Origin: JAWXCF01 sp034440515 | Lineage (GTDB): Bacteria > Bacteroidota > Bacteroidia > CAILMK01 | Length of the DNA stretch: 14,259 nt | Assembly (NCBI GenBank): GCA_034440515.1 | Contig: JAWXCF010000006.1 | Span: 1-14,259 of the forward strand | Direction of reading: 5' to 3' | Part shown: positions 1 through 6,793 of the stretch, in pieces | Layout of the letters: each line of letters opens with the position of its first letter | Position numbering within the stretch: position 1 is the stretch's first letter | Position numbers and translations under genes: made by a program | Notes under the pieces: model-generated | What the model was told of the DNA's origin: nothing | What the model saw: only the letters and a program-made list of their open reading frames with translations | Database searches by the model: none

Positions 1-87
1 ATAGTGGGTGAAAAAAGCTAAATCTTCAGCATTGCCATTTAAGGTTTCAACTTTTAGCTTTTCCCGAAGTTTTGAGTATTTTATCAT
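1..87 (-). CDS. Unidentified gene, 5' end only (29 residues in window)
   Basis: Reading the minus strand from the ATG at 87-85, the frame stays open to the window edge for 29 codons. The peptide starts MIKYSKLREKLKVETLNG and goes on with a mixed acidic and aromatic stretch. Only 3 nt separate its start codon from the stop of the XRE regulator, so the two are almost certainly co-transcribed and probably translationally coupled. I do not recognise the family from so short a piece. A compact XRE regulator directly upstream of a second gene is a common arrangement in restriction-modification and toxin-antitoxin modules, but nothing in these 29 residues proves either. The rest of the gene lies outside the window. 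Confidence 0.6.
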   Translation of the reverse strand, partial: MIKYSKLREKLKVETLNGNAEDLAFFTHY

Positions 88-90
88 AGC

Positions 91-417
91 TTAAAAGTTT
101 ATTTTTCCTTGTTGTTGATTCTTGATTCGCATATATTTTGCCTTTTCTTCAGCCGCTTTTAAAAGTTCACTTGGTTCTTCTTGCGGATAAATGATTTCAG
201 CAATTTTCTCACTGTAATACTCGTGTTCCAATTGTTTAAGGTCAAGATTGAAAATTTTTGAAAGCTTTGGTAAAACGTCAACTGGAACATTTCTTTTTCC
301 GTTCTCTATTTTTGAAAGTGTAGATTGATCAATATCTAAAGCAGCAGCAAGTTTTGTCAATGTCAAACTGTTGTCAGACCTTAATTTGTGTATGTATTCT
401 CCAAATGTTTCTTTCAT
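91..417 (-). CDS. XRE-family helix-turn-helix regulator
   Basis: A 108-residue cytoplasmic DNA-binding protein of the Cro/CI (HTH_3) type. The five-helix domain covers about residues 7-65. The recognition region is LTKLAAALDIDQSTLSKIE (20-38), with the usual small residues at the turn and S-T-L-S-K-I-E on the recognition helix. The tail (about 66-108) is charged and lysine-rich, with no recognisable enzymatic or ligand domain, so the protein is probably a stand-alone repressor or controller. The length is normal for the class. It has its own promoter (TAAATTTG at 456-449), and a 12-bp palindrome sits at the predicted transcription start, which suits autoregulation. The next gene starts 3 nt after its stop, so the regulator probably controls that gene too. 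The HTH assignment is secure; its regulon is inference. Confidence 0.88.
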   Translation of the reverse strand: MKETFGEYIHKLRSDNSLTLTKLAAALDIDQSTLSKIENGKRNVPVDVLPKLSKIFNLDLKQLEHEYYSEKIAEIIYPQEEPSELLKAAEEKAKYMRIKNQQQGKINF

Positions 418-430
418 TTTCTTGAAATTT

Positions 431-442
431 TTGTCTTGACAA
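431..442. promoter_or_regulatory. 12-bp palindrome, candidate operator of the XRE regulator
   Basis: TTGTC-TT-GACAA is a perfect inverted repeat with a 2-bp spacer. It lies 14-25 bp upstream of the XRE start codon and just downstream of the -7 box at 449-456, so it covers the expected +1. A dimeric XRE repressor bound here would block its own transcription. The symmetry and position are seen; the function is inferred. Confidence 0.4.
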
Positions 443-448
443 TTTTGG

Positions 449-456
449 CAAATTTA
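449..456 (-). promoter_or_regulatory. Bacteroidota-type -7 box for the XRE gene
   Basis: The minus strand reads TAAATTTG, a perfect match to TAnnTTTG, 32 nt upstream of the start codon. A TTTG lies 24 nt further upstream, somewhat farther than the usual -33 spacing, so the -33 element is uncertain. Confidence 0.5.
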
Positions 457-545
457 CAAATAAGTTTGATTCTATGGTGTCAAAGTTTGAAGAAATTTGG
501 TCAGTTTGTTTTGTGTTGCAGTGTCATTTTAGGGTGAGGCATAAC

Positions 546-604
546 GTTTTGGCGCTTGGCGCAGTGGCGGATTATTAGCACTAAACTGTCTGCCACCACA
601 AAAC
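546..604. other. Structured intergenic element with nested inverted repeats
   Basis: Three complementary pairs are nested in 59 bp. The outer arms are GTTTTG (546-551) and CAAAAC (599-604). One small hairpin is GCGC-TTG-GCGC (552-562). A second stem is GTGGCGGA (564-571) with TCTGCCAC (589-596), 7 of 8 pairs plus a G-T. Together they could fold as a branched structure. The stretch is visibly more GC-rich than its surroundings and has no open reading frame of note. It lies between the atpC terminator and the XRE promoter, so it may mark the edge of an acquired segment. It could be a palindromic repeat family member, a recombination site or an RNA; I cannot tell which. Confidence 0.4.
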
Positions 605-632
605 TTGATACGAAGCTCAAACCTTTAATCAC

Positions 633-664
633 AAAAAAAGGGTATCCATTTCTGAATACCCTTT
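633..664 (-). terminator. Intrinsic terminator of atpD-atpC
   Basis: On the minus strand AAAGGGTAT (664-656) pairs perfectly with ATACCCTTT (645-637). Two more pairs close the stem onto a 6-nt loop, and a run of seven T follows directly. It lies 22 nt downstream of the atpC stop codon, the classic rho-independent layout. In the plus direction the T run is interrupted, so it should work mainly for the ATP synthase transcript. Confidence 0.85.
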
Positions 665-685
665 CTATATACATTGTATTGGAGA

Positions 686-919
686 TTATACCAATACGGT
701 AACTTTATTGTTTAATACTTCTACAAATCCAGCATTTATATTTATCTCATCTGTTACGCCGTCTGTTTTTTTAAACTTAATGTGACCAGCATCTAGCGTG
801 CTGATGAGTGGGGCGTGATTTTGCAATACTTGAAACTGACCAGCAGTGCCAGGTAGTGTTACACTATTTACTTCGCCAGTAAATAAGGTATCCTCTGGAG
901 TAATTATTTCTAGGTGCAT
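686..919 (-). CDS. atpC: F1F0 ATP synthase epsilon subunit (short form)
   Basis: The epsilon subunit is part of the central stalk of the F1 sector and couples proton-driven rotation to ATP synthesis at the cytoplasmic face of the inner membrane. The 77 residues begin MHLEIITPEDTLFTGEV and contain LPGTAGQFQVLQNHAPLI (22-39), the signature of the N-terminal ten-strand beta-sandwich. The protein stops where that sandwich ends: the two C-terminal helices that inhibit ATP hydrolysis in the roughly 139-residue E. coli protein are absent. Short epsilon subunits are usual in Bacteroidota, so this is not a truncation by mutation. It starts 5 nt after the atpD stop, and a strong terminator follows. The genes for the a, b, c, delta, alpha and gamma subunits are not in the window. 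Confidence 0.95.
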   Translation of the reverse strand: MHLEIITPEDTLFTGEVNSVTLPGTAGQFQVLQNHAPLISTLDAGHIKFKKTDGVTDEININAGFVEVLNNKVTVLV

Positions 920-924
920 AGTAC

Positions 925-2433
925 TTATCTTACCTCTGCCATTAACTTCTCACCTTTCGCTACAGCTTCCTCTATGTTACCAACTAGGTTAAATGCTGCC
1001 TCAGGATATTGATCCATTTCACCATTCATAATGGCGTTAAAACCTTTGATGGTGTCTTCTATGCTAACCAATACACCTTTTAGACCTGTAAACTGTTCTG
1101 CCACGTGGAATGGCTGACTTAGGAATCTTTGCACACGACGGGCACGGTGTACTACTTGCTTATCTTCCTCACTTAATTCATCCATACCTAATATGGCGAT
1201 GATGTCTTGTAACTCTTTATAGCGTTGTAGTATCAACTTAACTTTTGTGGCACATTCGTAATGCTCTTTACCTACTATCTCTGGTGTTAATATACGACTG
1301 GTTGAATCTAGTGGGTCAACCGCAGGATAGATACCCAATGAGGCTATCTGACGGCTAAGTACAGTAGTAGCATCTAAGTGGGCAAATGTAGTAGCTGGCG
1401 CTGGGTCAGTTAAATCATCAGCTGGTACATATACTGCTTGTACCGATGTGATAGATCCACGCTTGGTACTGGTGATACGCTCCTGCATCAGACCCATCTC
1501 TGTAGCCAATGTAGGTTGGTATCCCACCGCTGATGGCATACGACCCAACAGGGCAGATACCTCAGAACCGGCTTGTGTAAATCTGAATATATTGTCGATG
1601 AAAAATAAGATGTCGCGGCCTTTCCCGTCCTCACTATCCTCACCATCACGGTAATACTCTGCTATAGCTAGACCAGATAGGGCTACACGTGCACGTGCCC
1701 CTGGCGGCTCATTCATTTGTCCAAATATGAAGGTAGCTTGACTATCTTTTAACACTTCTAGGTCAACAGACTTAACATCCCATCCACCGTTTTCCATACT
1801 GTGTTTGAACTCTTCACCGTATTTTATAATTCCGGCCTCAATCATCTCACGCAATAAGTCATTACCCTCACGTGTACGCTCACCTACACCAGCAAAGACA
1901 GATAAACCTGCGTGTGCCTTAGCTATATTGTTAATTAACTCTTGAATTAATACTGTCTTACCTACACCTGCACCACCGAATAGTCCAATTTTACCCCCCT
2001 TACTGTAAGGCTCAATTAGGTCAATCACTTTGATACCTGTAAATAGTGGTTCTGTACTGGTAGAAAGCTCCTCAAACTTAGGTGGGTCTTGGTGAATAGA
2101 CCTTCTTTTGGCAGTTTTCACCTCTCCGATACCGTCTATGGCTTCACCCACTACATTAAATAGACGCCCCCTTATCTCAATACCTATCGGCATCTCAATT
2201 GGTTTGCCTGTATCAACCACTTCTGTACCACGCACCAGACCCTCAGTAGAGTCCATTGCAATGGCACGTATCAGGTCTTCACCTAGGTGTTGTTGTACCT
2301 CAAGTACTAAAGTGTTTGCACCCCTATTAATAGTAAGTGCTGTATAAATTTGTGGAAGTGTAGCACCCTCTGCAGCAAAACTTACGTCTACTACGGGACC
2401 TATCACCTGTGCTATTGTACCTTTATTTTGCAT
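925..2433 (-). CDS. atpD: F1F0 ATP synthase beta subunit (catalytic)
   Basis: The catalytic subunit of F1 binds ADP and phosphate and forms ATP on alpha3beta3. The 502 residues show the N-terminal beta-barrel (about 1-80); the Walker A motif GGAGVGKT at 153-160; GERTREG at 184-190 with the catalytic Glu185; the Walker B strand ILFFIDNIFRF at about 275-285; the family signature PAVDPLDSTS at 370-379; and the regulatory DELSEED loop at 418-424. It is about 40 residues longer than the E. coli subunit. The extra length includes a segment near 210-231 and an acidic loop DGEDSEDGKG (263-272), both normal for Bacteroidota. It is the first gene of the two-gene atpD-atpC unit, with its own -7 box 36 nt upstream. 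All catalytic motifs are intact. Confidence 0.98.
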   Translation of the reverse strand: MQNKGTIAQVIGPVVDVSFAAEGATLPQIYTALTINRGANTLVLEVQQHLGEDLIRAIAMDSTEGLVRGTEVVDTGKPIEMPIGIEIRGRLFNVVGEAIDGIGEVKTAKRRSIHQDPPKFEELSTSTEPLFTGIKVIDLIEPYSKGGKIGLFGGAGVGKTVLIQELINNIAKAHAGLSVFAGVGERTREGNDLLREMIEAGIIKYGEEFKHSMENGGWDVKSVDLEVLKDSQATFIFGQMNEPPGARARVALSGLAIAEYYRDGEDSEDGKGRDILFFIDNIFRFTQAGSEVSALLGRMPSAVGYQPTLATEMGLMQERITSTKRGSITSVQAVYVPADDLTDPAPATTFAHLDATTVLSRQIASLGIYPAVDPLDSTSRILTPEIVGKEHYECATKVKLILQRYKELQDIIAILGMDELSEEDKQVVHRARRVQRFLSQPFHVAEQFTGLKGVLVSIEDTIKGFNAIMNGEMDQYPEAAFNLVGNIEEAVAKGEKLMAEVR

Positions 2434-2468
2434 CAGAATAGACTGAGTTCAGTATGGATAATTAGGTG

Positions 2469-2476
2469 CAAAGGTA
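2469..2476 (-). promoter_or_regulatory. -7 box for atpD-atpC
   Basis: The minus strand reads TACCTTTG, a perfect TAnnTTTG match, 35 nt upstream of the atpD start, giving a leader of about 28 nt. No clear TTG is visible at the -33 distance, which is common for this weaker element. Confidence 0.5.
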
Positions 2477-2577
2477 TTACAATTCACGCATTGAATAGGT
2501 ATGATATAAACAAAGAGTAAATTTTTTGCCAGCCCTGATATTATATAATTCGTTATAGTCGGTTCGACTTTTTATAC

Positions 2578-2871
2578 TTATTCATAAATTCTAAAAAGCA
2601 AGGTGCAAAACCAAAATATAAAATTAATCTTAGTGAAAATATCTTCATTTTTAAATGAGACCTCGTTACTCCCTTTTTTGTAAATCAGTAAAGCTGGGGT
2701 TTTTTTAATTTGTAATACTTGAAAAATTCCATCTTTTGGCATTTCAGGTGGGAATTGATCTAATATTTGCATATTCTCATAAATTACTTCGCAATTGTTA
2801 CAGCTATTTTTAAATTTAATTTCTCTAGGGTTAAAATTTATTGGAAATACTTGCAGAAAAATAAATTTGTT
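2578..2871 (-). pseudogene. Decayed thioredoxin-fold gene fragment with CxxC
   Basis: The minus-strand frame is open for 97 codons from 2871 to the TAA at 2580-2578. The only good internal ATG is at 2772, which would leave out the most informative part. Upstream of that ATG the frame encodes KNSCNNCEVIYENM, a CxxC (codons at 2802-2791) at the start of a helix. Downstream comes KKTPALLIYKKG, which matches the cis-Pro strand and the following strand of thioredoxins (pattern TP-x-LLIYKxG). Before the CxxC the frame meets a TGA at 2874-2872. An overlapping ATG at 2875-2873 opens another frame that encodes MKQIYFSASISNKF and then stops, so the gene start may have been lost by a frameshift. The C-terminal residues look non-coding and hydrophobic. 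I infer a dead or dying thiol-disulfide protein; a short unrelated gene from 2772 is the less likely alternative. Confidence 0.45.
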
Positions 2872-3114
2872 TCATTTTCTCTTAAATATATATTACTTAA
2901 AATAACTAGTTATCAAATAATTGTTTAATATAAATTAATCTGTTGAAATTTAAATTAAAAAACACCTTACGTCAAAATAATATAAAGATTGAAAGTATTC
3001 TATCCCACTTAGCCTTTTGCATAATATAAAGCATAAGTAAATCTGCGTAACACGTTGCCGGTCTCTATACCTCAATGCTACCAGCAGGCGATACCATAAT
3101 TTGGAACGTGATGG

Positions 3115-3536
3115 CTATATTACGATTCTGTTGATTATAGCTGCGGATATCAAGATATTGTAAAAATCTACAAAGAATGTGGACAGTCCATAATATAAGG
3201 CTTGGAAAGATACCGTACTAATTAAGGGTAAAAAGTATAAAAGAATACAAAATTATGCTTCTAATACCAAAGTGAGAAGTTACACTGATAGTCGGGAATA
3301 TATGTATGTAGATAGCATAAAGAAAAGTGTATATTTTAACTGTTACAAGTAGCAGTTTTTTTGCAAATATCTATGCAGGTAACGATTCATTTAATGCCAG
3401 TTTACTCTACGTTTTTCCTTAAAAGCTAAAAGATACTGTTAGCATTAATTATTATATTTCATTAAGTTATGAATGGTGGAAAAAGCCCAATTTACACAAC
3501 GGAAAACTCAGGGTAGATAATTTTATCGTCAATTAA
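3115..3536 (+). pseudogene. Frameshifted remnant of an unidentified gene
   Basis: Three peptide pieces with coding character run in order on the plus strand but in different frames. Piece A (3115-3198) includes DYSCGYQDIVKIYKECGQ and ends in TAA. Piece B (3194-3352) includes WKDTVLIKGKKYKRIQNY and later DSREYMYVDSIKKSVYFNCY, ending in TAG. Piece C (3357-3536) begins FFANIYAGNDSFNASLLYVF, meets an in-frame TAA, and continues to EWWKKPNLHNGKLRVDNFIV before its terminal TAA. The B to C switch occurs at a run of seven T (3356-3362), a typical slippage site. No piece has a convincing start. The Tyr, Lys and Asn-rich composition suggests an exported protein of unknown family, but no domain is recognisable. 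The 243 bases before it (2872-3114) are very AT-rich and show no feature I can support. Confidence 0.45.
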
Positions 3537-3588
3537 GTTTAGCACAGTTTAAACAAGTTAGGTTCCAATCAAAAACCCTACACTTCAG

Positions 3589-4050
3589 CTATTTAATGCT
3601 TCTAATGATGTATTCGGTATCTCTAAACTGGAATTTATCACCTACTTTCTTACCTGCCATTGCTTGAAATATAGGTGAACCGGTACTTATTGCCATATAG
3701 GTGCCTTCATCTACAATCAGTTGCCCTAGGCTAGCAGATACAAAGAATGCCTGACGGTCAGTTAATACTATGGCGCCTGCATTAGGAATGGTGTAGTCTG
3801 TCTCAACCACAATGTTGTCTAGGGTAGCCATTACTTTCATAGCCTTATCGTACCTATCAGCATACATATCTCTATCTATTTGCATTTGTTCTCTGAATGA
3901 TTCAAACTTGTCCCCCATTGAGCTTTTCTCATCGTTCGCACTTTCTTGGGCATCAAGCATAGCTGTTTTAGCTGTGTCAACGTTCTTAGATTGTGCCGCT
4001 TTGCAACTCTGCAACAATTTGTTCTTTAACTCGACAGTTTCATTCTCCAT
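3589..4050 (-). CDS. GreA/GreB-like protein (often misnamed 3-oxoacyl-ACP synthase)
   Basis: The 153 residues look like a compact relative of the transcript-cleavage factors GreA and GreB. Residues 1-80 are charged and helical, as in the Gre coiled-coil finger. EKSSMGDKFESFREQM (41-56) is placed like the acidic tip region of GreA. The C-terminal beta domain ends with SPIFQAMAGKKVGD (125-138), close to the SP-x(3)-ALLGKKVGD pattern of GreA. From recall, close Bacteroidota homologues of about 150 residues carry the label '3-oxoacyl-ACP synthase', but no ketosynthase motif is present and the length is far too short. Binding in the RNA polymerase secondary channel is inference; the true GreA tip sequence is not conserved, so it may be an anti-Gre or stress factor instead. 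It has its own promoter at 4098-4070. Confidence 0.7.
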   Translation of the reverse strand: MENETVELKNKLLQSCKAAQSKNVDTAKTAMLDAQESANDEKSSMGDKFESFREQMQIDRDMYADRYDKAMKVMATLDNIVVETDYTIPNAGAIVLTDRQAFFVSASLGQLIVDEGTYMAISTGSPIFQAMAGKKVGDKFQFRDTEYIIRSIK

Positions 4051-4069
4051 ATTCGTACGCTAATTGTAG

Positions 4070-4098
4070 CAAATTTAAGTGGACAAAGCATTAGCAAA
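4070..4098 (-). promoter_or_regulatory. Promoter for the GreA-like gene
   Basis: The minus strand reads TTTG (4098-4095), 17 nt of spacer, then TAAATTTG (4077-4070), a perfect -7 box. This is the best two-part Bacteroidota promoter in the window and lies 20 nt upstream of the start codon at 4050. Confidence 0.55.
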
Positions 4099-4190
4099 TT
4101 GTAATTTTAGTAGCACGTTGATTATGCATACATTGTTCAACCTAATTGGACTATAATTGTATGTAATAAAAAATAACTACAAAATAAGAA

Positions 4191-4538
4191 ATGTTACGTG
4201 CTTTATTTAAACTTTTAGGTTTTGGACTTTCTCCCATCACCTTCATATTGGGTAAGTTAATTGCAACAGGGGCATTATTTGCAGGCATTGTTTCACTGCT
4301 TTGCTATGCTATTCCTAGTTATCCAAGTGACATAGTTGCTGTATTTGCAGTATTGGGAATGATAATGTCATTAGTGGCTAAGTTTATTTCTCGCCGTGCT
4401 GGAAATATGGCAATCATAGTAAATGCTATAGCAATTTATTTTGCATTTTTTGGTGGCAAAATGGATAAAGTAGAAGTAGCCTACCTGCACGCTAAAGACG
4501 CAGTTTACTGCCTAGTTACTTTATCTCAATTAGTTTAA
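4191..4538 (+). CDS. Small membrane protein of unknown function
   Basis: The 115-residue product has three hydrophobic stretches long enough to cross the membrane: about residues 23-42 (ATGALFAGIVSLLCYAI core), 48-66 (IVAVFAVLGMIMSLVAKFI) and 73-89 (MAIIVNAIAIYFAFFGG). The positive cluster SRRAG (67-71) between helices two and three suggests that loop is cytoplasmic. The C-terminal 25 residues are amphipathic. I recognise no family. A possible promoter lies at 4133-4159 (TTG, then TATAATTG with one mismatch to the -7 consensus). It is transcribed divergently from the GreA-like gene, and its last 23 bases overlap the 3' end of the secreted protein gene on the other strand. Gene status rests on the clean membrane-helix pattern and length. 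Confidence 0.65.
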   Translation: MLRALFKLLGFGLSPITFILGKLIATGALFAGIVSLLCYAIPSYPSDIVAVFAVLGMIMSLVAKFISRRAGNMAIIVNAIAIYFAFFGGKMDKVEVAYLHAKDAVYCLVTLSQLV

Positions 4539-5166
4539 TATTTACGTCACCCTTCATTGCTGTGATTAAGGGGAAGTTATTGTTTTCTAGCACACATATT
4601 AGCCGATTACTCATAGTACCCTCTAGGCATATTTGTGCTATTGGCAAATTTTTACCCTTATAAGTAGGTGTTGCCATTAGGTTTTCAGGGCTAAACCTCC
4701 AATTATCTGCTATGCCATCTACCATAATGGGCGCTTGCCCCTTAATGCTGATGATTTCCATCATAGCCCTACTAAGAAATAGGGCAGATTCCACCTCCAT
4801 TTTATTTATGCCTGTATTAAAATAATTGTCTAAAGTCATTGCACTGTCTGCAGCCCATTTACTCACTATTACTGTGCCATTATTGTTAATTGGTGCTGCC
4901 ATTTCAAAGTCAAAATTGTAGCCATTATTAATGCTGCGAACGTGGACTGTATAGTTGTATGTCTTACCGGCAGATGTAATCTCATATACCAGCGTGGTTC
5001 CCTCATTTAGCCAACTAGGTGCAGACTTTACAGCCTTCTGGTTTGGCTTTTTAACATATTTGCTGGATTTTGGCTTGGGGTAGTATTTTTTCTTTTTTTG
5101 CGCTTGTGCACTCAAACTGGCACACACCACTATAGCAACAATTAGAGCAGACAGTTTCAGTTTCAC
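4516..5166 (-). CDS. Secreted protein of unknown function
   Basis: The 216 residues start with a clear Sec signal peptide (MKLKLSALIVAIVVCASLSAQAQ, cleavage likely after SAQA near residue 22). A strongly basic linker follows, KKKKYYPKPKSSKYVKKP (24-41), that could hold the protein near phospholipid or lipopolysaccharide. The mature part from about residue 50 looks beta-rich, with LVYEITSAGKTYNYTVHV near 59-76 and alternating hydrophobic strands to the end. There is no lipobox cysteine, so it is soluble in the periplasm or outside the cell. I know no family for it. It sits 93 bp downstream of sufB but has its own -7 box (5196-5203), so it may be expressed separately. Its 3' end overlaps the convergent membrane protein gene by 23 bp. 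Confidence 0.8.
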   Translation of the reverse strand: MKLKLSALIVAIVVCASLSAQAQKKKKYYPKPKSSKYVKKPNQKAVKSAPSWLNEGTTLVYEITSAGKTYNYTVHVRSINNGYNFDFEMAAPINNNGTVIVSKWAADSAMTLDNYFNTGINKMEVESALFLSRAMMEIISIKGQAPIMVDGIADNWRFSPENLMATPTYKGKNLPIAQICLEGTMSNRLICVLENNNFPLITAMKGDVNIKLIEIK

Positions 5167-5195
5167 AGCAACAATAGTTATGAGTTATTCAATAG

Positions 5196-5203
5196 CAAAA
5201 TTA
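5196..5203 (-). promoter_or_regulatory. -7 box for the secreted protein gene
   Basis: The minus strand reads TAATTTTG, a perfect TAnnTTTG, 29 nt upstream of the start codon at 5166. A -33 element is not evident. Confidence 0.45.
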
Positions 5204-5259
5204 GACAAGCAGTGTAATTCTGTATTAATATTAAGGATTAAATAGAGTACTATTGGTTA

Positions 5260-6705
5260 TTAACCTACGCTACCCTCTAGGCTAATAGCCAAGAGTTTTT
5301 GGGCCTCTACAGCGAACTCCATTGGTAAATTGTTTAACACCTCTTTGCAATATCCATTTACAATTAGCGCAACAGCATCCTCCATTTCTATACCGCGCTG
5401 ATTGCAATAAAACAATTGATCTTCCCCAATTTTACTGGTAGTTGCCTCGTGCTCTACTTGTGCTGTGGGGTTATCTATCTCTATGTATGGGAATGTATGT
5501 GCGCCACAGGTATCGCCCATCAGTAGGCTGTCACATTGGCTATGGTTTCTGGCACCTTCGGCACGTTTCAGAACCTTTACTTGCCCTCTATACGTGTTAT
5601 GGCTTTTACCTGCGCTGATTCCTTTACTTACTATACGGCTTTTGGTATTTTTTCCTACGTGTATCATTTTAGTACCTGTGTCTGCCTGTTGCATATTGTT
5701 GGTTACTGCAACGCTGTAAAACTCACCAACACTGTTGTCCCCTTTCAACACTACGCTAGGATATTTCCAAGTAATGGCAGAGCCTGTTTCTACCTGTGTC
5801 CAGCTTATTTTACTATTATTTCCTAGGCAATTACCACGTTTTGTAACGAAATTATATATTCCGCCCTTACCATTCTTATCGCCAGGGTACCAGTTTTGTA
5901 CCGTGCTATACTTTATTTCAGCATCATTCATTGCTACCAACTCTACTACGGCAGCGTGCAGTTGATTTTCATCACGCATTGGCGCTGTACAACCCTCTAG
6001 GTATGATACATAAGATTGATCTTCAGCAATTAACAGAGTTCGCTCAAACTGACCTGAATTGCTTGCGTTTATTCTAAAATAGGTGCTTAATTCCATTGGG
6101 CAGCGCACACCTTTAGGTATGTAAACAAATGAACCATCGCTAAATACAGCACTGTTTAATGCTGCAAAGTAATTGTCAGTTATAGGCACCACACTGCCTA
6201 GGTATTTCTGTACCAGCTCTGGATGTTCCTGAATGGCCTCGCTCATACTACAAAATATGATACCCATTTCATTCAGTTTGTCTTTGAATGTAGTAACTAC
6301 GCTAACACTGTCAAAAACAACATCTACAGCTACGCCAGACAACATTTTTTGTTCCTGTAGAGGAATGCCTAACTTTGTAAATGTAGCTAGTAGTTCTGGG
6401 TCAACTTGATCAAGGCTATCTAACAATATTTTCTGCTTGGGCGCAGCGTAATATATTATGTCCTGATAATTGATAGTAGGAAATGTAACATTTTGCCAAT
6501 GAGGTGTGGTCATTGTTAGCCAATGGTGGTAGGCTTTTAGACGCCAATTCAACATCCACTCAGGCTCATTTTTTATGTTTGATATAAACCTTACTGTATC
6601 TTCAGTTAAACCCGGTGGTAAGATATCTTGTTCTATATCAGTTACAAAGCCATATTTATATTCACTCTCTGTCAGTTCTTCAAGTAATTCTTTGTCGTCA
6701 GCCAT
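5260..6705 (-). CDS. sufB: Fe-S cluster assembly scaffold protein SufB
   Basis: SufB is the core scaffold of the SUF system: with SufC and SufD it builds iron-sulfur clusters in the cytoplasm from sulfur delivered by SufS. The 481 residues match the family along their length (E. coli SufB has 495). The N-terminal part includes EPEWMLNWRLKAYHHWL (47-63). The beta-helix core carries YLEGCTAP (235-242) with Cys239, equivalent to the sulfur-accepting Cys254 of E. coli. The C-terminal part has SQCDSLLMGD (389-398) with Cys391, equivalent to the essential Cys405, and VEHEATTSKIGEDQ (417-430) with the conserved glutamates. All key residues are present. Unusually, neither neighbour is a suf gene: a divergent histidine kinase lies upstream and an unrelated secreted protein downstream. 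The equivalences come from remembered alignments. Confidence 0.97.
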   Translation of the reverse strand: MADDKELLEELTESEYKYGFVTDIEQDILPPGLTEDTVRFISNIKNEPEWMLNWRLKAYHHWLTMTTPHWQNVTFPTINYQDIIYYAAPKQKILLDSLDQVDPELLATFTKLGIPLQEQKMLSGVAVDVVFDSVSVVTTFKDKLNEMGIIFCSMSEAIQEHPELVQKYLGSVVPITDNYFAALNSAVFSDGSFVYIPKGVRCPMELSTYFRINASNSGQFERTLLIAEDQSYVSYLEGCTAPMRDENQLHAAVVELVAMNDAEIKYSTVQNWYPGDKNGKGGIYNFVTKRGNCLGNNSKISWTQVETGSAITWKYPSVVLKGDNSVGEFYSVAVTNNMQQADTGTKMIHVGKNTKSRIVSKGISAGKSHNTYRGQVKVLKRAEGARNHSQCDSLLMGDTCGAHTFPYIEIDNPTAQVEHEATTSKIGEDQLFYCNQRGIEMEDAVALIVNGYCKEVLNNLPMEFAVEAQKLLAISLEGSVG

Positions 6706-6785
6706 AATATTAGTTAATTAAATTTTAGAGTATTTAAGTAGTTATATGATGCAACTAAAACACTTTAATTAAAGTTATAACATTG

Positions 6786-6793
6786 CAAAGTTA
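6786..6793 (-). promoter_or_regulatory. -7 box for sufB
   Basis: The minus strand reads TAACTTTG, a perfect TAnnTTTG, giving a leader of roughly 75 nt before the sufB start. It overlaps the second copy of the direct repeat AAAGTTATAA, so a regulator bound to the repeats would sit on the promoter. Confidence 0.45.

Noticed and set aside
536..604. Integron attC site
   Set aside because: The left end (GGCATAAC) loosely recalls the attC core, but no matching GTTRRRY core follows at the right end and no integrase or cassette array is visible.
2108..2347. Plus-strand open frames inside atpD and sufB
   Set aside because: They are antisense shadows of strongly conserved genes, with Ser, Pro and Arg-rich unstructured translations.
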